A stretch of DNA of 64,000 nt from Imbricaverruca yamaguchii (taxonomy: Eukaryota > Arthropoda > Thecostraca > Neoverrucidae): positions 372,001 to 436,000 of the forward strand of contig JAOTOL010001648.1 of the NCBI GenBank assembly GCA_034440575.1, read 5' to 3'. The stretch's first letter is position 1, and the number at the start of each line of letters is the position of its first letter. The notes under the pieces were generated by a model. The model was given only the letters and a program-made list of their open reading frames with translations, was not told where the DNA came from and made no database searches. The position numbers and the translations under genes are program-made. Shown piece by piece: positions 34,166 through 45,845 of this stretch.

Positions 34166-34734
34166 AAATGGTTCGCGGATGATGGTCCTCGCCGTCAGGG
34201 GTGCACTTAGAAAAGTATTTGAAAGGAACCAAGACACCAAATTAGCATGCAAGATTATCTTAGATGGGAAAATATACGCAACTAGACCTAAATATTTAGG
34301 CAGTATCCTCAAAGCATGCATTTGAAGCCGAGGCCGGAGATATCTTGTCAAACCAGAAAGGTTTGGTCCGAAAATTTCTAGACTGAATATGGAAAAAGGG
34401 AAATTAGTAAAAGGGTACCAGACCAGGAAATGGTCCGAGTGAAGCGACCCGTGCCTATGACACTGGTTTTCTGAATTAGTAGAGCACAGCTGCACCCAGT
34501 TCCATTAGCAATTTGTCGGTGAGCACGTCTGCTCGGTTTGAAACAAAAGGGCCGCATTTTCCTACCCGAGTCTGTGGATAACGACGGCATGGCCACCGAT
34601 TTATGGCCGGCGAGCAGCCATTCATAGGAGACAGTCGTACGATTCAGCTAAAGTGACTGCCGCTCGTTTGAACGAATTGCCTTGTGTGGGCATTCGGTGG
34701 CACACGCCTCGTTTGTCCGGGTTCAGCTCCGCTG
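34166..34734. other. Sequence without recognised gene
   Basis: Unique-looking DNA. Minus frames reach 152 codons but only by entering the array to the left. Confidence 0.45.
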
Positions 34735-35030
34735 AGCTGTACTGCCACACGCCAGCATATGTAGCTCAATGTAGCTCAGCCAGTGTACGGGCTCAACACA
34801 GCTCAGCCGACATACGGGTTCAACAGCTGACACACACACACACAGACCCAGATATATATGCAGATGCACAGACATAGGCATGCAGGCATATACATCGATA
34901 CATATACATGCAGACGTAAACATGCAGGCATAAGCATGCAGACACAGACGTGCAGGCACAGACATGCAGATACAGACACGTAGGTTCCGACTCCCGTGCA
35001 CAGACACAGATGCAGACACAGACAAACAAA
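34735..35030. repeat. Degenerate short repeats (GTAGCTCAG.. then CAGACATGCAGGCA..)
   Basis: 34,735-34,830 carries GTAGCTCAATGTAGCTCAGC and related units; 34,830-35,020 is a CACAGACATGCAGGCATA-type degenerate repeat of 12-18 bp. Confidence 0.75.
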
Positions 35031-35384
35031 GTGAGGCAGCGACGTTCCCTGTCCAGCTGTGAATTGGAGGATCACGAAGGGACACCCCGGACTGCCCACA
35101 GACACAGCGGTCCTGTTCTCAGGTCTCCACCAGCCTGCATCCAGGCTCCGCGAAAGGCATCGCGCTCCTGACCACTTCATCCACTTAATGATTCCTCTGT
35201 GGACGATAGCCTCATCGCAGTGGAAGTTTTTGTTGGTGCGTCATCCCACAGTAAACTGCGGCACTAGTGCACGAGTTCGCTCCCACGCAGAAGATTATCC
35301 CACATCGTAGGCCCGCGGCCACGAGCCGTTTGCTACGCCGACTACCAACGCCGCGTTCAGGCTCAGATGACATGGTGGGCGTTC

Positions 35385-35670
35385 AGCGACCTTCTCAAAT
35401 GGGATTATCAGTGTTCAGTGACCTTCTCAGATGGGATTATCAATGTTCAGTGACCTTCTCAGATGGGATTATCAGTGTTCAGTGACTCTCTCAGATGGGA
35501 TTATCAGTGTTCAGTGACCTTCTCAGATGGGATTATCAGTGTTCAGTGACCTTCTCAGATGGGATTATCAGTGTTCAGCGACATTCTCAGATGGGATTAT
35601 CAGTGTTCAGCGACCTTCTCAGATGGGATTATCAGTGTTCAGTGACCTTCTCAGATGGGATTGTGGGCGT
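35385..35670. repeat. 32-bp minisatellite, about 9 units
   Basis: Units carry CAGATGGGATTATCAGTGTT and CAGTGACCTTCT; very homogeneous. Confidence 0.95.
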
Positions 35671-35747
35671 TCGTTTCCCAGTAACGTTGCAGCATTTGGA
35701 TAGCAGCTGGATCTTGTTAGCACGTATTCAGGATAATGGTTAGCCGG

Positions 35748-35749
<2 letters not shown>

Positions 35750-35829
<80 letters not shown>

Positions 35830-35830
35830 G
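35750..35830. repeat. (TA)n microsatellite
   Basis: About 80 bp of AT dinucleotide. Confidence 0.98.
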
Positions 35831-36019
35831 CATACATATAAGCTGTAGTGTGTCCGATTGCCCCGTGTCCGCCACTACTGCCAGCCGCCTGACACCGCAC
35901 CAGGCGGGTAACGGACGCGGGAACGGGGCCGGCTGCCGGTGCTGTCGGTGTCGCGGCTAACGTAACCCACATCGGCGCGGCGCCATCTGTCGAGGACGTG
36001 CGGCCGCCACCACAGCTGG

Positions 36020-37425
36020 CCACCTGTCAGGGGCCGAGTACTGACTACTACTGACCACAGCTGACTGACTGGGCCACCTGTCAGGGCCGAGACATAGCAC
36101 TGGGACTACTACTGACCACAGCTGGCCACCTGTCAGGGCCGATCACTGACTACTACTGACCACAGCTGGCCACCTGTCAGGGGCCGAGCACTGACTACTA
36201 CTGACCACAGCTGGCCACCTGTCAGGGGCCGGACTACAACAGCTGGCCACCTGTCAGGGCCGACCGACTACTACTGACCACAGCTGGCCACCTACCACCT
36301 GTCGGGGCCGAGCTACTGACTCTACTACTACTGACCACAGCTGGCCACCTGTCAGGGGCCGACCACTGACTACTACTGACTACAGCTGGCCACCTGTCAG
36401 GGGCCAGTACTGACACTACTGACCACAGCTGGCCACTGTCAGGGGCCGAGACTGACACTACTGAGCTACTGACTACTACTGCTGACCACAGCTGGCCACC
36501 TGTCAGGGGCCGAGCACTGACTACTACTGACCACAGCTGGCCACCTGTCAGGGGCCGAGTACTGACTACTACTGACCACAGCTGGCCACCTGTCAGGGGC
36601 CGAGCACTGACTACTACTGACCACAGCTGGCCACCTGTCAGGGGCCGACCACTGACTACTACTGACTACTGACCACAGCTGGCCACCTGTCAGGGGCCGA
36701 CCACTGACTACTACTGACCACAGCTGGCCACCTGTCAGGGTCAGGGGCCGACCACTGACTACTACTGACCACAGCTGGCCACCTGTCAGGGGCCGACCAC
36801 TGATACTACTACTGACCACAGCTGGCCACCTGTAGGGCGCACTGACTACTACTGACCACAGCTGGCCACCTGTCAGGGGCCGACCACTGACTACTACTGA
36901 CCACAGCTGGCCACCTGTCAGGGGCCGAGCACTGACTACTACTGACTACTGACCACAGCTGGCCACCTGTCAGGGGCCGAGCACTGACTACTACTGACCA
37001 CAGCTGGCCACCTGTCAGGGGCCGAGCACTGACTACTACTGACCACAGCTGGCCACCTGTCAGGGGCCGAGCACTGACTACTACTGACCACAGCTGGCCA
37101 CTCTGACTACTACTGACCACAGCTGGCCACCTGTCAGGGGCCGACCACTGACTACTACTGACCACAGCTGGCCACCTGTCAGGGGCCGACCACTGACTAC
37201 TACTGACCACAGCTGGCCACCTGTCAGGGGCCGAGTACTGACTACTGACCACAGCTGGCCACCTGTCAGGGCCGACCACTGACTACTACTGAAAGCTGGC
37301 CACTGTCAGGGCCGAGCACTGACTACTACTGACCACAGCCGGCCACCTGTCAGGGGCCGAGCACTGACTACTACTGACCACATCTGGCCACCTGTCAGGG
37401 GAGCAGTACTGATCACCGACAACTG
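36020..37425. repeat. 45-bp minisatellite, about 31 units, E-box rich
   Basis: At 1.4 kb this is the longest array in the window. Units carry GACCACAGCTGGCCACCTGT, CAGGGGCCGAGCACTGACTA and CTACT, with a CCGACCACTG subtype. Nearly every unit holds two E-box hexamers, CAGCTG and CACCTG, ten bases apart. Partial units cluster near 36,230-36,470. Confidence 0.97.
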
Positions 37426-38305
37426 ACAACTGACTACCCACATGTGGTCTATTACTGATCACCGACCACCGCTGACATCCTGCCGGTGGCCGATCATGAT
37501 CACTCATCTGTGGTGGTCGATTACTTGCCGATGACCCAGGCTGCCAAGCTATGGCTGATTGGTCGCCCACAGGGGTGGCGAATAATTCCATATCAGTGAC
37601 CATTTGGGCCTGATTCCGATCACCGATCAGTTACGATCTTGTCGTGAAGGTGGTCAGCTACCTACACGGCACGTGCGAGAGATTATCGATTAATCAACAA
37701 ATGTTATTTTAAATCGTCCGTTTCCAACTGAAAGTACGGTTTGGACAGAAGGAATGAAATCTGCGATAAATATGTCATCTCGCCCAATTTCGTCCAGTTC
37801 GGAGATGTTCTAACTTCCGTTGGGGCATATAGATGCGATATCAGGGAGCATCGAAATATTTTCCATCCTCGTTTGCTTGCGGCCTGTGCATATTATGCCT
37901 ACAATCAGCTGCATTCTTGTGTTAGCATACCTGACATGTGTTAACAACATTATTGCTAGTGCTAACACATGTTAGCACATGTCGATCACGCCACGTGTGT
38001 TAGCAACATGTGTCGCCTAATGGACACGTGACAATTGAACACTAGATCTTTCCTATTTCGGAAGTGCCACATGGCCGACACTTGCCCTAATATTGTGGAC
38101 CAAACATATTTTCTTTCTTTGGGCTGTTCATTCTACATTTCACCGCCATTCACTCTCATTAATTTCCGCCGACTCCGCCGTTCTCTGCTGTTCACTGCTC
38201 TGCATTTCCCTTCACTGTCGTTTTAACGACGGTTTGCCAGCCGTTATAGCTGTGGCATCAGCTGAGTCTGGAGACCGTGCTGACGCAACATCGGCTGGCC
38301 GTCGG
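37426..38305. other. Sequence without recognised gene
   Basis: The first 60 bp are decayed repeat. 37,920-38,000 has repeated GTTAGCA / ACATGTGTTAGCA phrases. No coding signature was seen. Confidence 0.45.
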
Positions 38306-38725
38306 TACTGCCATGGTCGGTGGTCGATGGTCGTTCGTGGTCGGTGGTCGGCCGTGGTCGGTGTCGATGGTCGGTGTTGACGGTCGGTGTTGATGGTCGG
38401 TGTCGAGGGTCGGTGGTCGATGTCGATGGTCGGTGGTCGGTGGTCGGTGGTCGGTGGTCGGTGGTCGGTGGTCGGTGGTTGGTCGTGGTCGGTGGTCGGC
38501 CGTGGTCGGTGTTGATGGTCGATGGTCGGTTTCAGCAGTCGGTGGTCGATGGTCGGTGTCGATGGTCGGTGTTGATGGTCGGTGTCGATGGTCGGTGGTC
38601 GGCCGTGGTCGGTGTTTATGGTCGGTGTTGATGGTCGGTGACGATGGTCGGTGTCGATGGTCGGTGTCGATGGTCGGTGTCGATGGTCGGTGTCGATGAT
38701 CGGTGGTCGGTGTCGATGGCCGGTG
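38306..38725. repeat. (GGTCGGT)n minisatellite with GTCGAT insertions
   Basis: Units of 7 and 13 bp: GGTCGGTGTCGAT, GGTCGGTGTTGAT and GGTCGGT. Confidence 0.95.
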
Positions 38726-39339
38726 ACCGGCCGTAGTCGGTGACCTGGTGAATTGTGACACGGCAGCCGCCAGTTGACGAGTGACGTTGCTAAGGCGGAG
38801 GCTAAGTGGTCTATTTGACTCCGTCTCGCTCATTGGCAAATGGCATGTGTGTTTCGCAGCCCAGCATTCGAACTACCGACGTCAGCACTGCACAGCACGT
38901 GTCACCCCCAGAAGCCTTCCTTCCCCTGGCTGTGCTATTTCTCGTGCGGATGCATGTGCCGAGTTTGCCCCCTGTACGGGTATCCTGGCTGCGCCGCTGC
39001 CGCCGGCCGGCATGTAGACGATGTTTATCAGCTGCAGTTGACCGGCGAGTTCGTCCCACGAGCCGGCCGTTGGGTGTCAAACACTGAAGTGGTGGTGTTT
39101 ACATCACTGGCCACTGTCGTCGCGAAATTAAAACCTCACTTCGTTGTCGCTGTCGGACCGCTTTGGTCACGTTGTCCTACTACATTCTACCACATACCAG
39201 TTTTGGCTATTATTTGGCCGGTCCCTTGTCGCGGCGCGAATAGCTCTTATCTCGCGATAGCGGTGTCTAAGTCGTCTGTGCAGTTAGACGTTAGATCCTC
39301 CGCCAAGAAACGCCAAGTGTGGTACACGCGGGTGCCCGG
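38726..39339. other. Sequence without recognised gene
   Basis: A 253-codon plus frame (38,840-39,601) is open but has no domain and ends in the next array. Confidence 0.4.
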
Positions 39340-39560
39340 GAGAGGTACCTGGGGACCGCACAGCTATTCCCGGGGCCGGTACCTGTGCTCCGCGCGAGCG
39401 ATGCCCGGGACGGGTACCTGTGGCCGCACGGGGTGTTCCCGGGCAGGTACATGTGGTCCGCGCGGATGTCCGGGCCGGGTACCTGTGGTCGCGCGTGCGG
39501 TGCCCTGGGCAGGTACATGTGGTCCGCGCGGGTGCCCGGGGCGGGTACCGGGCATGCGGT
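39340..39560. repeat. 30/60-bp minisatellite rich in GGTACC
   Basis: Alternating half-units CGGGCCGGGTACCTGTGG and GGGCAGGTACATGTGGTCCG give a 60-bp higher-order unit. Confidence 0.85.
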
Positions 39561-40104
39561 TACTGGAGCGTGCCTGGTGTACTCCACGTGTGGATTGCTG
39601 ATCGGGCTCTGGTGTTGCGGAGTGGCGGACGGGCCCACTGGGCCGCGGCGCTTAACACTGGCGTCAGCGTCGCACCTCCGTGAGGGCCGCGGCACGAGTA
39701 TCCGGCACACGAGCGTGCCGAGTTCAGATCTGGGTGGAGCATAGCACGTCTCACCAGTCTGACCGAGAATACGCTTGTGGTGGCATCATGTTGGGGTTAA
39801 CTGCGGTTTTCACGTACCAACAGAGATAAAACTCCATGGGCGTAAAGTAACCCTAGATGTCGACGCGCCCCTAAACTCCAATCCACCAGAGGTAAAACTC
39901 CGTCGGAGATATGATGCTGAGTAGAGGAGTTTATCCCCCCAGGCTGCACAACTTCTAAGTATTGTACCAGTGAAGTTTAAGTGCAGAGTTGCGGCCACCT
40001 TTAGAGATTGCTCTGACTATGGTATGTTTCTCCAGTTGATACCGCTTTAGAGGCACGTAGTTAACTGTGGGTAGCCATGCTGTGTTTTTAGGTAAGATCA
40101 CAGC
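39561..40104. other. Sequence without recognised gene
   Basis: Contains a local duplication: CTCCATGGGCGTAAAGTAAC and CTCCGTCGGAGATATGATGC lie in similar context (GAGGTAAAACTCC/GAGATAAAACTCC near 39,822 and 39,890). Confidence 0.4.
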
Positions 40105-40455
40105 ACAACTGCTGCTGCGGTTGGCATCTCCACAGCTGCGGTTGGCATCTCCACAGCTGCGGTTGGCGGGAACCGCGGTAGCTCGGTTGGTAGAGAGTCG
40201 GACTCTTGATCGCAAGATTGTGGGTTCGAATCTCGCAACCGACGGCGTTTACCGAGTCCCCCGCGACAAATCGGCGTGAGAGGTTGGCGACGCTATATGA
40301 CCTAGCGGTTGAATGTGTCGTGAACGAACCCAAGGTTCAGCTATAGTAGGCATCCCTACAGCTGCGGTTGGCATCTTCACATCTGTGGTTGGTGTCTCCG
40401 CAGCTGTGGTTGGCATCTCTATAGCTGCGGTTGGCAGCTTCACAGCTGCAGTTGA
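40105..40455. repeat. 21-bp minisatellite interrupted by a SINE
   Basis: Units of CACAGCTGCGGTTGGCATCT with one extra base occur at 40,105-40,170 and again at 40,345-40,455, separated by SINE copy A. The two halves have the same orientation and unit. Confidence 0.85.
40172..40335 (+). mobile_element. tRNA-derived SINE, copy A, inside a minisatellite
   Basis: The head has A box TAGCTCGGTTGG, anticodon-type loop CTCTTGA (CTT, Lys-like) and B box GGTTCGAATCT. The core is 'CCGCGACAAATCGGCGTGAG' then 'AGGTTGGCGACGCTATATGA' and the end GTGTCGTGAACGAA. It is the closest relative of copy B at 6.8 kb. The anticodon stem is mismatched as in copy B, so it is not a functional tRNA gene. The flanks are repeat units (CAGCTGCGGTTGGC left, CAGCTATAGTAGGC right), which may be a diverged target-site duplication. 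Confidence 0.88.
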
Positions 40456-41344
40456 CCCTCATAGCGAATCATGCCGCCTATTTCGGTGGGCCGCCAGCTC
40501 TGTTGTGCCATTGGCCAGTCATGTTCCACAACAGCCAGCTGTTACATCGGTGCACGTACGACCATAAATATTCAGCTTCATGGTGCAGATGATCCCTAAA
40601 TAATTGTCATTCACTCTCGGGCAGTGGCTTTGAAACGGTCGATATCAATGGCCGGTACCAACGACCACATGCAAGCAATACATGCCTGCTCTTTAGTACG
40701 TGTTGTGCGTTCGGCTGTACTACGTTCCCCATGCTAGGTGTTCGCATCTCTCACGAGTAGTGCGGGCGGGGTTTACTGCTCAGACCAATGTTGTAGCTGG
40801 CTGCGACACGTAGTGTTGTTAGGCTGACGACCGGGTCGGTCTGTGGTTAAGAGGTCACCCGGTCGCCCGTCTGGCCACTACGGTCAGCCTGTTGTGTACG
40901 GGGGGGGGAGGAGGTGGAGAGAGGCACTTCCGGTCCTGCCGGACATCAGCGGAAGTGACGCTCTTCGGCGTGTGGGGCACCGTGCGCACATGATGATGAA
41001 ATCGAGAGAGAGGGGCGGGGCTGCGTTGCGAACACACTCGGTATGCATTGCATTGCGTGGATTTTTTACGAGGCTTCGTGTCAGGCTTCCGATGGAAGCG
41101 CTCAGTTTCAGGGGGCCAGGGTTCGGTGACCTTTTTAATGGTCGTGGCCTCACAGATAGATGCTAGGTCATTAGTCAGTCAGCGACACGTATACGGGGTG
41201 TAACATAATCCAGTGAAGAATGTTGTAAATCGACTCGGAACCGGCATGGATGATGAAAATATGTGCTGCCTGTGAAACTTGACCAGTTCACCGTGCATGG
41301 GTACTACTCGGAGTGATACTATTATATAGCGTTGCAGTTTTGAG
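40456..41344. other. Sequence without recognised gene
   Basis: Moderate GC with a G run at 40,900. Frames to 107 codons have no domain. Confidence 0.45.
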
Positions 41345-42295
41345 TTGGCATGGCACAGCTGAACCACACATCTGTCCTCTGGCACGCAGTGTGTGGACAG
41401 GCTGAGACTCTCCTCTGGCACACGGTGTGTGGACAGGCTGGGGCTGTCCTCTGTCACACGGTGTGTGGACAGGCTGGGGCTGTTCTGACGGTGGTGGACG
41501 GTGTAGGGGGGAATCTCTGGCACACGGTGTGTGGACAGGCTGGGGCTGTACTCTGGACACGGTGTGTGGACAGGCTGGGACTGTCCTCTGGACACGGTGT
41601 GTGGACAGGCTGGGGCTGTCCTCTGTCACACGGCGTGTGAACAGGCTGGGGTTGTCCTCTGGCACGCGGTGTGTGGACAGGCTGAGACTGTCCTCTGGCA
41701 CACGGTGTGTGGACAGGCTGGGGCTGTACTCTGGCACACGGTGTGTGGACAGGCTGAGACTGTCCTCTGGCACACGGTGTGTGGACAGGCTGGGGCTGTC
41801 CTCTGGCACACGGTGTGTGGACAGGCTGGGGCTGTACTCTGGCACACGGTGTGTGGACAGGCTGGGGCTGTACTCTGGCACACGGTGTGTGGACAGGCTG
41901 GGACTGTCCTCTGGCACACGGTGTGTGGACAGGCTGAGACTGTCCTCTGGCACACGAGTGTGTGGACAGGCTGGGGCTGTACTCTGGCACACGGTGTGTG
42001 GACAGGCTGGGGCTGTCCTCTGGCACACGGTGTGTGGACAGGCTGAGACTGTCCTCTGGCACACGGTGTGTGGACAGGCTGGGGCTGTACTCTGCACACG
42101 GTGTGTGGGCACACGGTGTGTGGACAGGCTGGGGCTGTCCTCTGGCACACGGTGTGTGGACAGGCTGGGGCTGTACTCTGGCACACGGTGTGTGGACAGG
42201 CTGGGGCTGTCCTCTGGCACACGGTGTGTGGACAGGCTGGGGCTGTACTCTGGCACACGGTGTGTGGACAGGCTGGGGTTGTCCTCTGGCACACC
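41345..42295. repeat. 36-bp minisatellite, about 26 units
   Basis: Units carry GGCACACGGTGTGTGGACAG and GCTGGGGCTGTCCTCT, with GTACTCT and GAGACTGTCCTC subtypes interspersed in blocks. The 36-bp length keeps all frames open; the 305-codon and 334-codon frames on the two strands are artefacts. Confidence 0.97.
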
Positions 42296-42429
42296 GCATT
42301 CTGCACAGCGCGACTCGGCATGTCACGCGGAGCCTGTTCTGTGAGAAGTTTTGAGTTGAGGTCGGCATTAGAGAAAAACTCCTGGACTACCGCCCACTGA
42401 CTACATGCTCTGAAGTCATTGCAGCGTAG

Positions 42430-42800
42430 AATCCTATGGTTCACCACGAATGTCAGGTGGGTGGCGGGGTATTAGGGCAGAGACCCGGCCACGACGGGCC
42501 CTGTGGTAAACCATTAATGTCGGGTGGATGGTAGGATATCAGGGTGGAGGCCCAGGGACGAGTAGTCTAGGGGTAAGTTGCCCGTCTCAAAAACGGAAGA
42601 TCGTGGGTTCGAGTGTCACCGGTCGCCACTCTTCGCCCGCGACCAATCGGCGTGAGAGATGGGCGACGCTACGCGACTCAACGGTCGACGTGTCGTGAAA
42701 TCAATAACCACCGCAGGGTGGAGGCCCGCCCACGTCTGACATACTGAGGTCTACCACTGACGTTGGGTGGATGGCGGGGTATCAGGGCAGAGGTCCAGCC
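42430..42800. repeat. About 75-bp repeat, 3 units, split by SINE copy C
   Basis: GGTGGATGGCGGGGTATCAG / GGTGGGTGGCGGGGTATTAG followed by GGCAGAGACCCGGCCACG recurs around 42,460, 42,525 and 42,770; the SINE lies between the second and third. Confidence 0.7.
42554..42713 (+). mobile_element. tRNA-derived SINE, copy C, with 14-bp target-site duplication
   Basis: The element is 160 bp and is flanked by the perfect direct repeat CAGGGTGGAGGCCC at 42,540-42,553 and 42,714-42,727. The head differs from copies A and B: A box TAGTCTAGGGG, anticodon stem-loop CCCGT-CTCAAAA-ACGGA (CAA, Leu-like), B box GGTTCGAGTGT. The 3' part is the shared core 'CGCGACCAATCGGCGTGAGA' then 'GATGGGCGACGCTACGCGAC' and GTGTCGTGAAATCAA. 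The acceptor stem does not pair, so it is not a tRNA gene. It is the best-bounded copy and defines the family's full length. Confidence 0.93.
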
Positions 42801-43649
42801 ACTCCCCATTACCGACATATACAGTTATGTTGGAAATGGCCTGCCGTCATGGTCTGATACCGAGCAAAACTCGAAAGGCTCGATATCAGAGTGGTACCTT
42901 CGGCCAGCGGTGTGGTCTTCCTCTCTGTGTGATTGCCAACATGCACACTAATTCGGGCATGTACTGACATGTATGCTATCTTACATGGAATCAAATTAGC
43001 TTAAAACACTTTCGCGACGTGTTTGGTTTTTATGTTCCACACGCTTTGGTCATGGTGCTGCATGATCATATCAGCTGGATGCAAAGCGGTACACGGTAGT
43101 AATTTCTGAAGCGGAAAGTTGCTCGGGGAAAAACTGACCTGGGCCACTATTTATGAAACGTTTGAAGTACCAGCATGAAGCGGCGTAGGCGCCGAGGTGA
43201 CTAACATTTGTTATACAGTCACTATTATATAGCGAAAGTGGCTTTGATGTGTAGCGGCGTAGATCTCGTAGTTCTTGCGAATTAAATGGTTTGTGTATTC
43301 ACGTCTGTAAAATAGATTGAATGGATCCTGGTGGGGACAAATGTGCGCATGCAACATAGCTAGTGTGCGTGTGAATGATGGTTTTGCATGCCTATGCAAT
43401 ACACGTCATTCTGAAATTGTAGACAAAATACGCTTTTGGGGCATACGTTATCACATGCATTCAATTTGTATACAGTTCTAAACACTATAGTATTTTAGAT
43501 CGGAAAGTAAGAGCATATTCCAACCATTTTTTTTTCGTGGAGCATCATGACGAAGATCTAATATATGATACAAATGGAAATTTGAAGAAAATATCAGAGA
43601 TCCCCATGCTGATAGGGAGGCTGAGACACCCGCCCATTGCCGCGGTCTG
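42801..43649. other. AT-rich sequence without recognised gene
   Basis: No array, element or domain was seen. Confidence 0.45.
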
Positions 43650-44279
43650 GCTGGCGGGGTATGCGTCACCGACGGCGCGGGCCCCGACCGCCCCATCGTC
43701 GGCACCGACGGCCAGGCTGACGGGGCCGGTCGGCGTCGGTTGGGTCGCGCTTCACGGCGCCGACGATCAGTTGGGCAGTCGGCCGAGCTGTGTGTGTGTG
43801 TGTGTGTGCGCGCGGTGCGGGGGCGGCGGCAGCGTCATGGCGATGGGCCCGCTAAAGGTGGAGCGAAGCGGCACCTTCTCTGAGGTGAGCAGCTGACGAG
43901 GACGGCCGGAGGTAGCGTCTCTCTCTCGCGGCGGCGGCGGCGGCGGCCGCGGCGGGTCATTGATCAAACGCGCCGCCGCAGACGGCGCCGTCGTCTGGCC
44001 GATGACCTGTGACCCGCGGCAGGCGGCCGGGTCGTCGGGTCACGGCTGCGGCGTCGCGTCGCGTGGCTGAGTTGCGGCGGGGTGACACGGGTCAGGCCGG
44101 GGAAGACGCGCCGCGTCGGCAGCGACGGCGGGCCGGGCGCCGCCCTGTCGGCAGCGCTGAATCGATACCGGCGAACGGGCCTCAACCGGGGTCAGGCCGG
44201 ACCCGGCGGCCGAACGCCGTGTCGACGCACTCGGTGGCGCTGGCGGCGCCGGGGCCAGCGTCCCCCGGTGACCCGGCGT
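43650..44279. promoter_or_regulatory. CpG-rich island
   Basis: More than 600 bp of very GC- and CpG-rich DNA with a (TG)8 tract at about 43,793, a (GGC)n tract at about 43,930 and no recognised coding frame. It stands out against the AT-rich left flank and could be a promoter/first-exon region of an unrecognised gene. Confidence 0.35.
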
Positions 44280-44575
44280 CAGCCCTGCGGAGCTGCTGTG
44301 TCTGTCAGCCCTACAGGGCTGCCGTGTCTGCCAGCCCTACAGGGCTGCTGTGTCTGTCAGCCCTACAGAGTTGCTGCGTCTGTCAGCCCTACAGAGCTGC
44401 TGTGTCTGTCAGCCCTACAGAGCTGCTGTGTCTGTCGGTCCTACAGAGCTTTTATGTCTGTTAGACCTGCAGAGCTGCTGTGTCTGTCGGTCCTACAGAG
44501 CTTTTGTGTCTGTTAGACCTGCAGAGCTGGTGTGTTTGTCATCCCTGCAGGGCTGCTGTGTCAGTCTGCGTGCAC
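44280..44575. repeat. 26-bp minisatellite, about 11 units
   Basis: Units carry CTGCTGTGTCTGTCAGCCCT and ACAGAG, with GTCGGTCCTACAGAG and TTAGACCTGCAGAG subtypes. Confidence 0.94.
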
Positions 44576-44969
44576 AGACCTCTTCCTCTTGCCTCATTCC
44601 ACATCGAGGGAGCCATCGGGCGCGGGTGCACCACCCCCGTTTCCTCGTTGCCGGTGTGGCTCGCCGACCCCCGTAACAGCCAGCTCGTGGCTCGTCCGGC
44701 CTGCGGTGTGTGACGCCCGTAACGCGTCTGACCTTGGACATCGTTGGCGGCTCTGAAAGGTTCCAGCGATGACGGCCGACTCGCGTGCGTCTGCGCTCTG
44801 ACTCACACGCGCCATGGCGCATGACGCGTCACGGTTAATGGGGTCACTGGGGTCACTGGGCGGCGCGTGGCACCACACCCGCCGTATGCATGCCATCACG
44901 TTGATCTACGCAGGATTTCGAGGTGGTACAGCCGGTCACGGAAATATGTTCCAATGCGACTTTACAATG
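44576..44969. other. GC-rich sequence without recognised gene
   Basis: No domain or array apart from a duplicated GGGGTCACTGG near 44,840. Confidence 0.45.
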
Positions 44970-45150
44970 GCTGGTCACCAGGAACGTGTGCTTAGACGCG
45001 TCACATCAATTATTGGTAGGCTGTGCCGCTTCACGAGAGCAGGCTACCACTGAACTACTGTCGACAGGCAAAAATTGGTCGCTATGGATTTCCTGTAATT
45101 CCTGCCAATAATTGTTGTAGAGCGGCACAGCCTACGTTCCTGGTGAAAAG
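44970..45150. repeat. Fold-back element with three inverted blocks
   Basis: TCACCAGGAACGT (44,975-44,987) pairs with 45,134-45,146; CAATTATTGG (45,008-45,017) pairs with 45,105-45,114; TAGGCTGTGCCGCT (45,017-45,030) pairs with 45,121-45,134. All three matches are perfect. The second and third blocks are in swapped order relative to a simple hairpin. Confidence 0.75.
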
Positions 45151-45594
45151 CCAGAGCAAAGGTATACTGGAAGATGCTGCCGTGACCGACTGTACTCTGA
45201 CTCGGACTCTTCGAGCACGTTCAGCTTGTGAGTCGCTGTCGACGATATGTTTGTGTCTACGCGTGTTGCGAAGTCGTCGTCCGTGTAGCGCACCACGGCA
45301 CGCTACTGTCGTTATTTCCTTATCAGAGGGTCAAATTAGTCGGCCGGGCTATGTGTCAGTCGACGGTCGGTCGATGGTCGTTATTATGATCCATCATTAT
45401 TACACAAACGTTGCGATCCGTGACCAGGTTCGGGGAACGTTCGGGAAGGCATTTTCACCTCTCGACGTCCAGCCAGCCACGCCCCGGTCGATGTTTATAG
45501 CAGTTTGGCGCCAAGTGAATTGTGTATCCTCGCTCTGGGACGGCACTAGGTGTGGGGGGAACAGGAGCCGGCTCTCCACTGCAGCCATATCACC
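45151..45594. other. Sequence without recognised gene
   Basis: Part of the longest non-array plus frame (45,023-45,955, 310 codons). I find no domain in it, and its right third is repeat. Confidence 0.35.
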
Positions 45595-45845
45595 TACTCT
45601 GGCAGTCCTATCACTGACGTTAATCACTGGTACTGTTCCATGGAATTGCTGTTCGTCCCCTGGCATTACCCACAACCACTCTCCCACGGTATTACCCATT
45701 ACCCGTGTCCCACAGCATTGGCTACTGCTACTGTTTCATGAGATTACCTCTATATTTGTCCCCCGACGTTACCCACTATCAGTCCTATGGCATTGCTTAC
45801 TATCTCTCCCCCATCGTATTGGCCCTTATCCTTCCTGCCCCAGGA
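45595..45845. repeat. Degenerate about 30-bp repeat (CATGG..TTACCCACTA)
   Basis: Recurring phrases CATGGAATTGCTGTTCGTCC, CACGGTATTACCCATTACC and TATGGCATTGCTTACTA. The same unit recurs at 47,600-47,760. Confidence 0.65.

Noticed and set aside
41288..42368. 300-330-codon open frames on both strands
   Set aside because: All come from the 36-bp minisatellite, whose length is a multiple of three; opposite strands are equally open.
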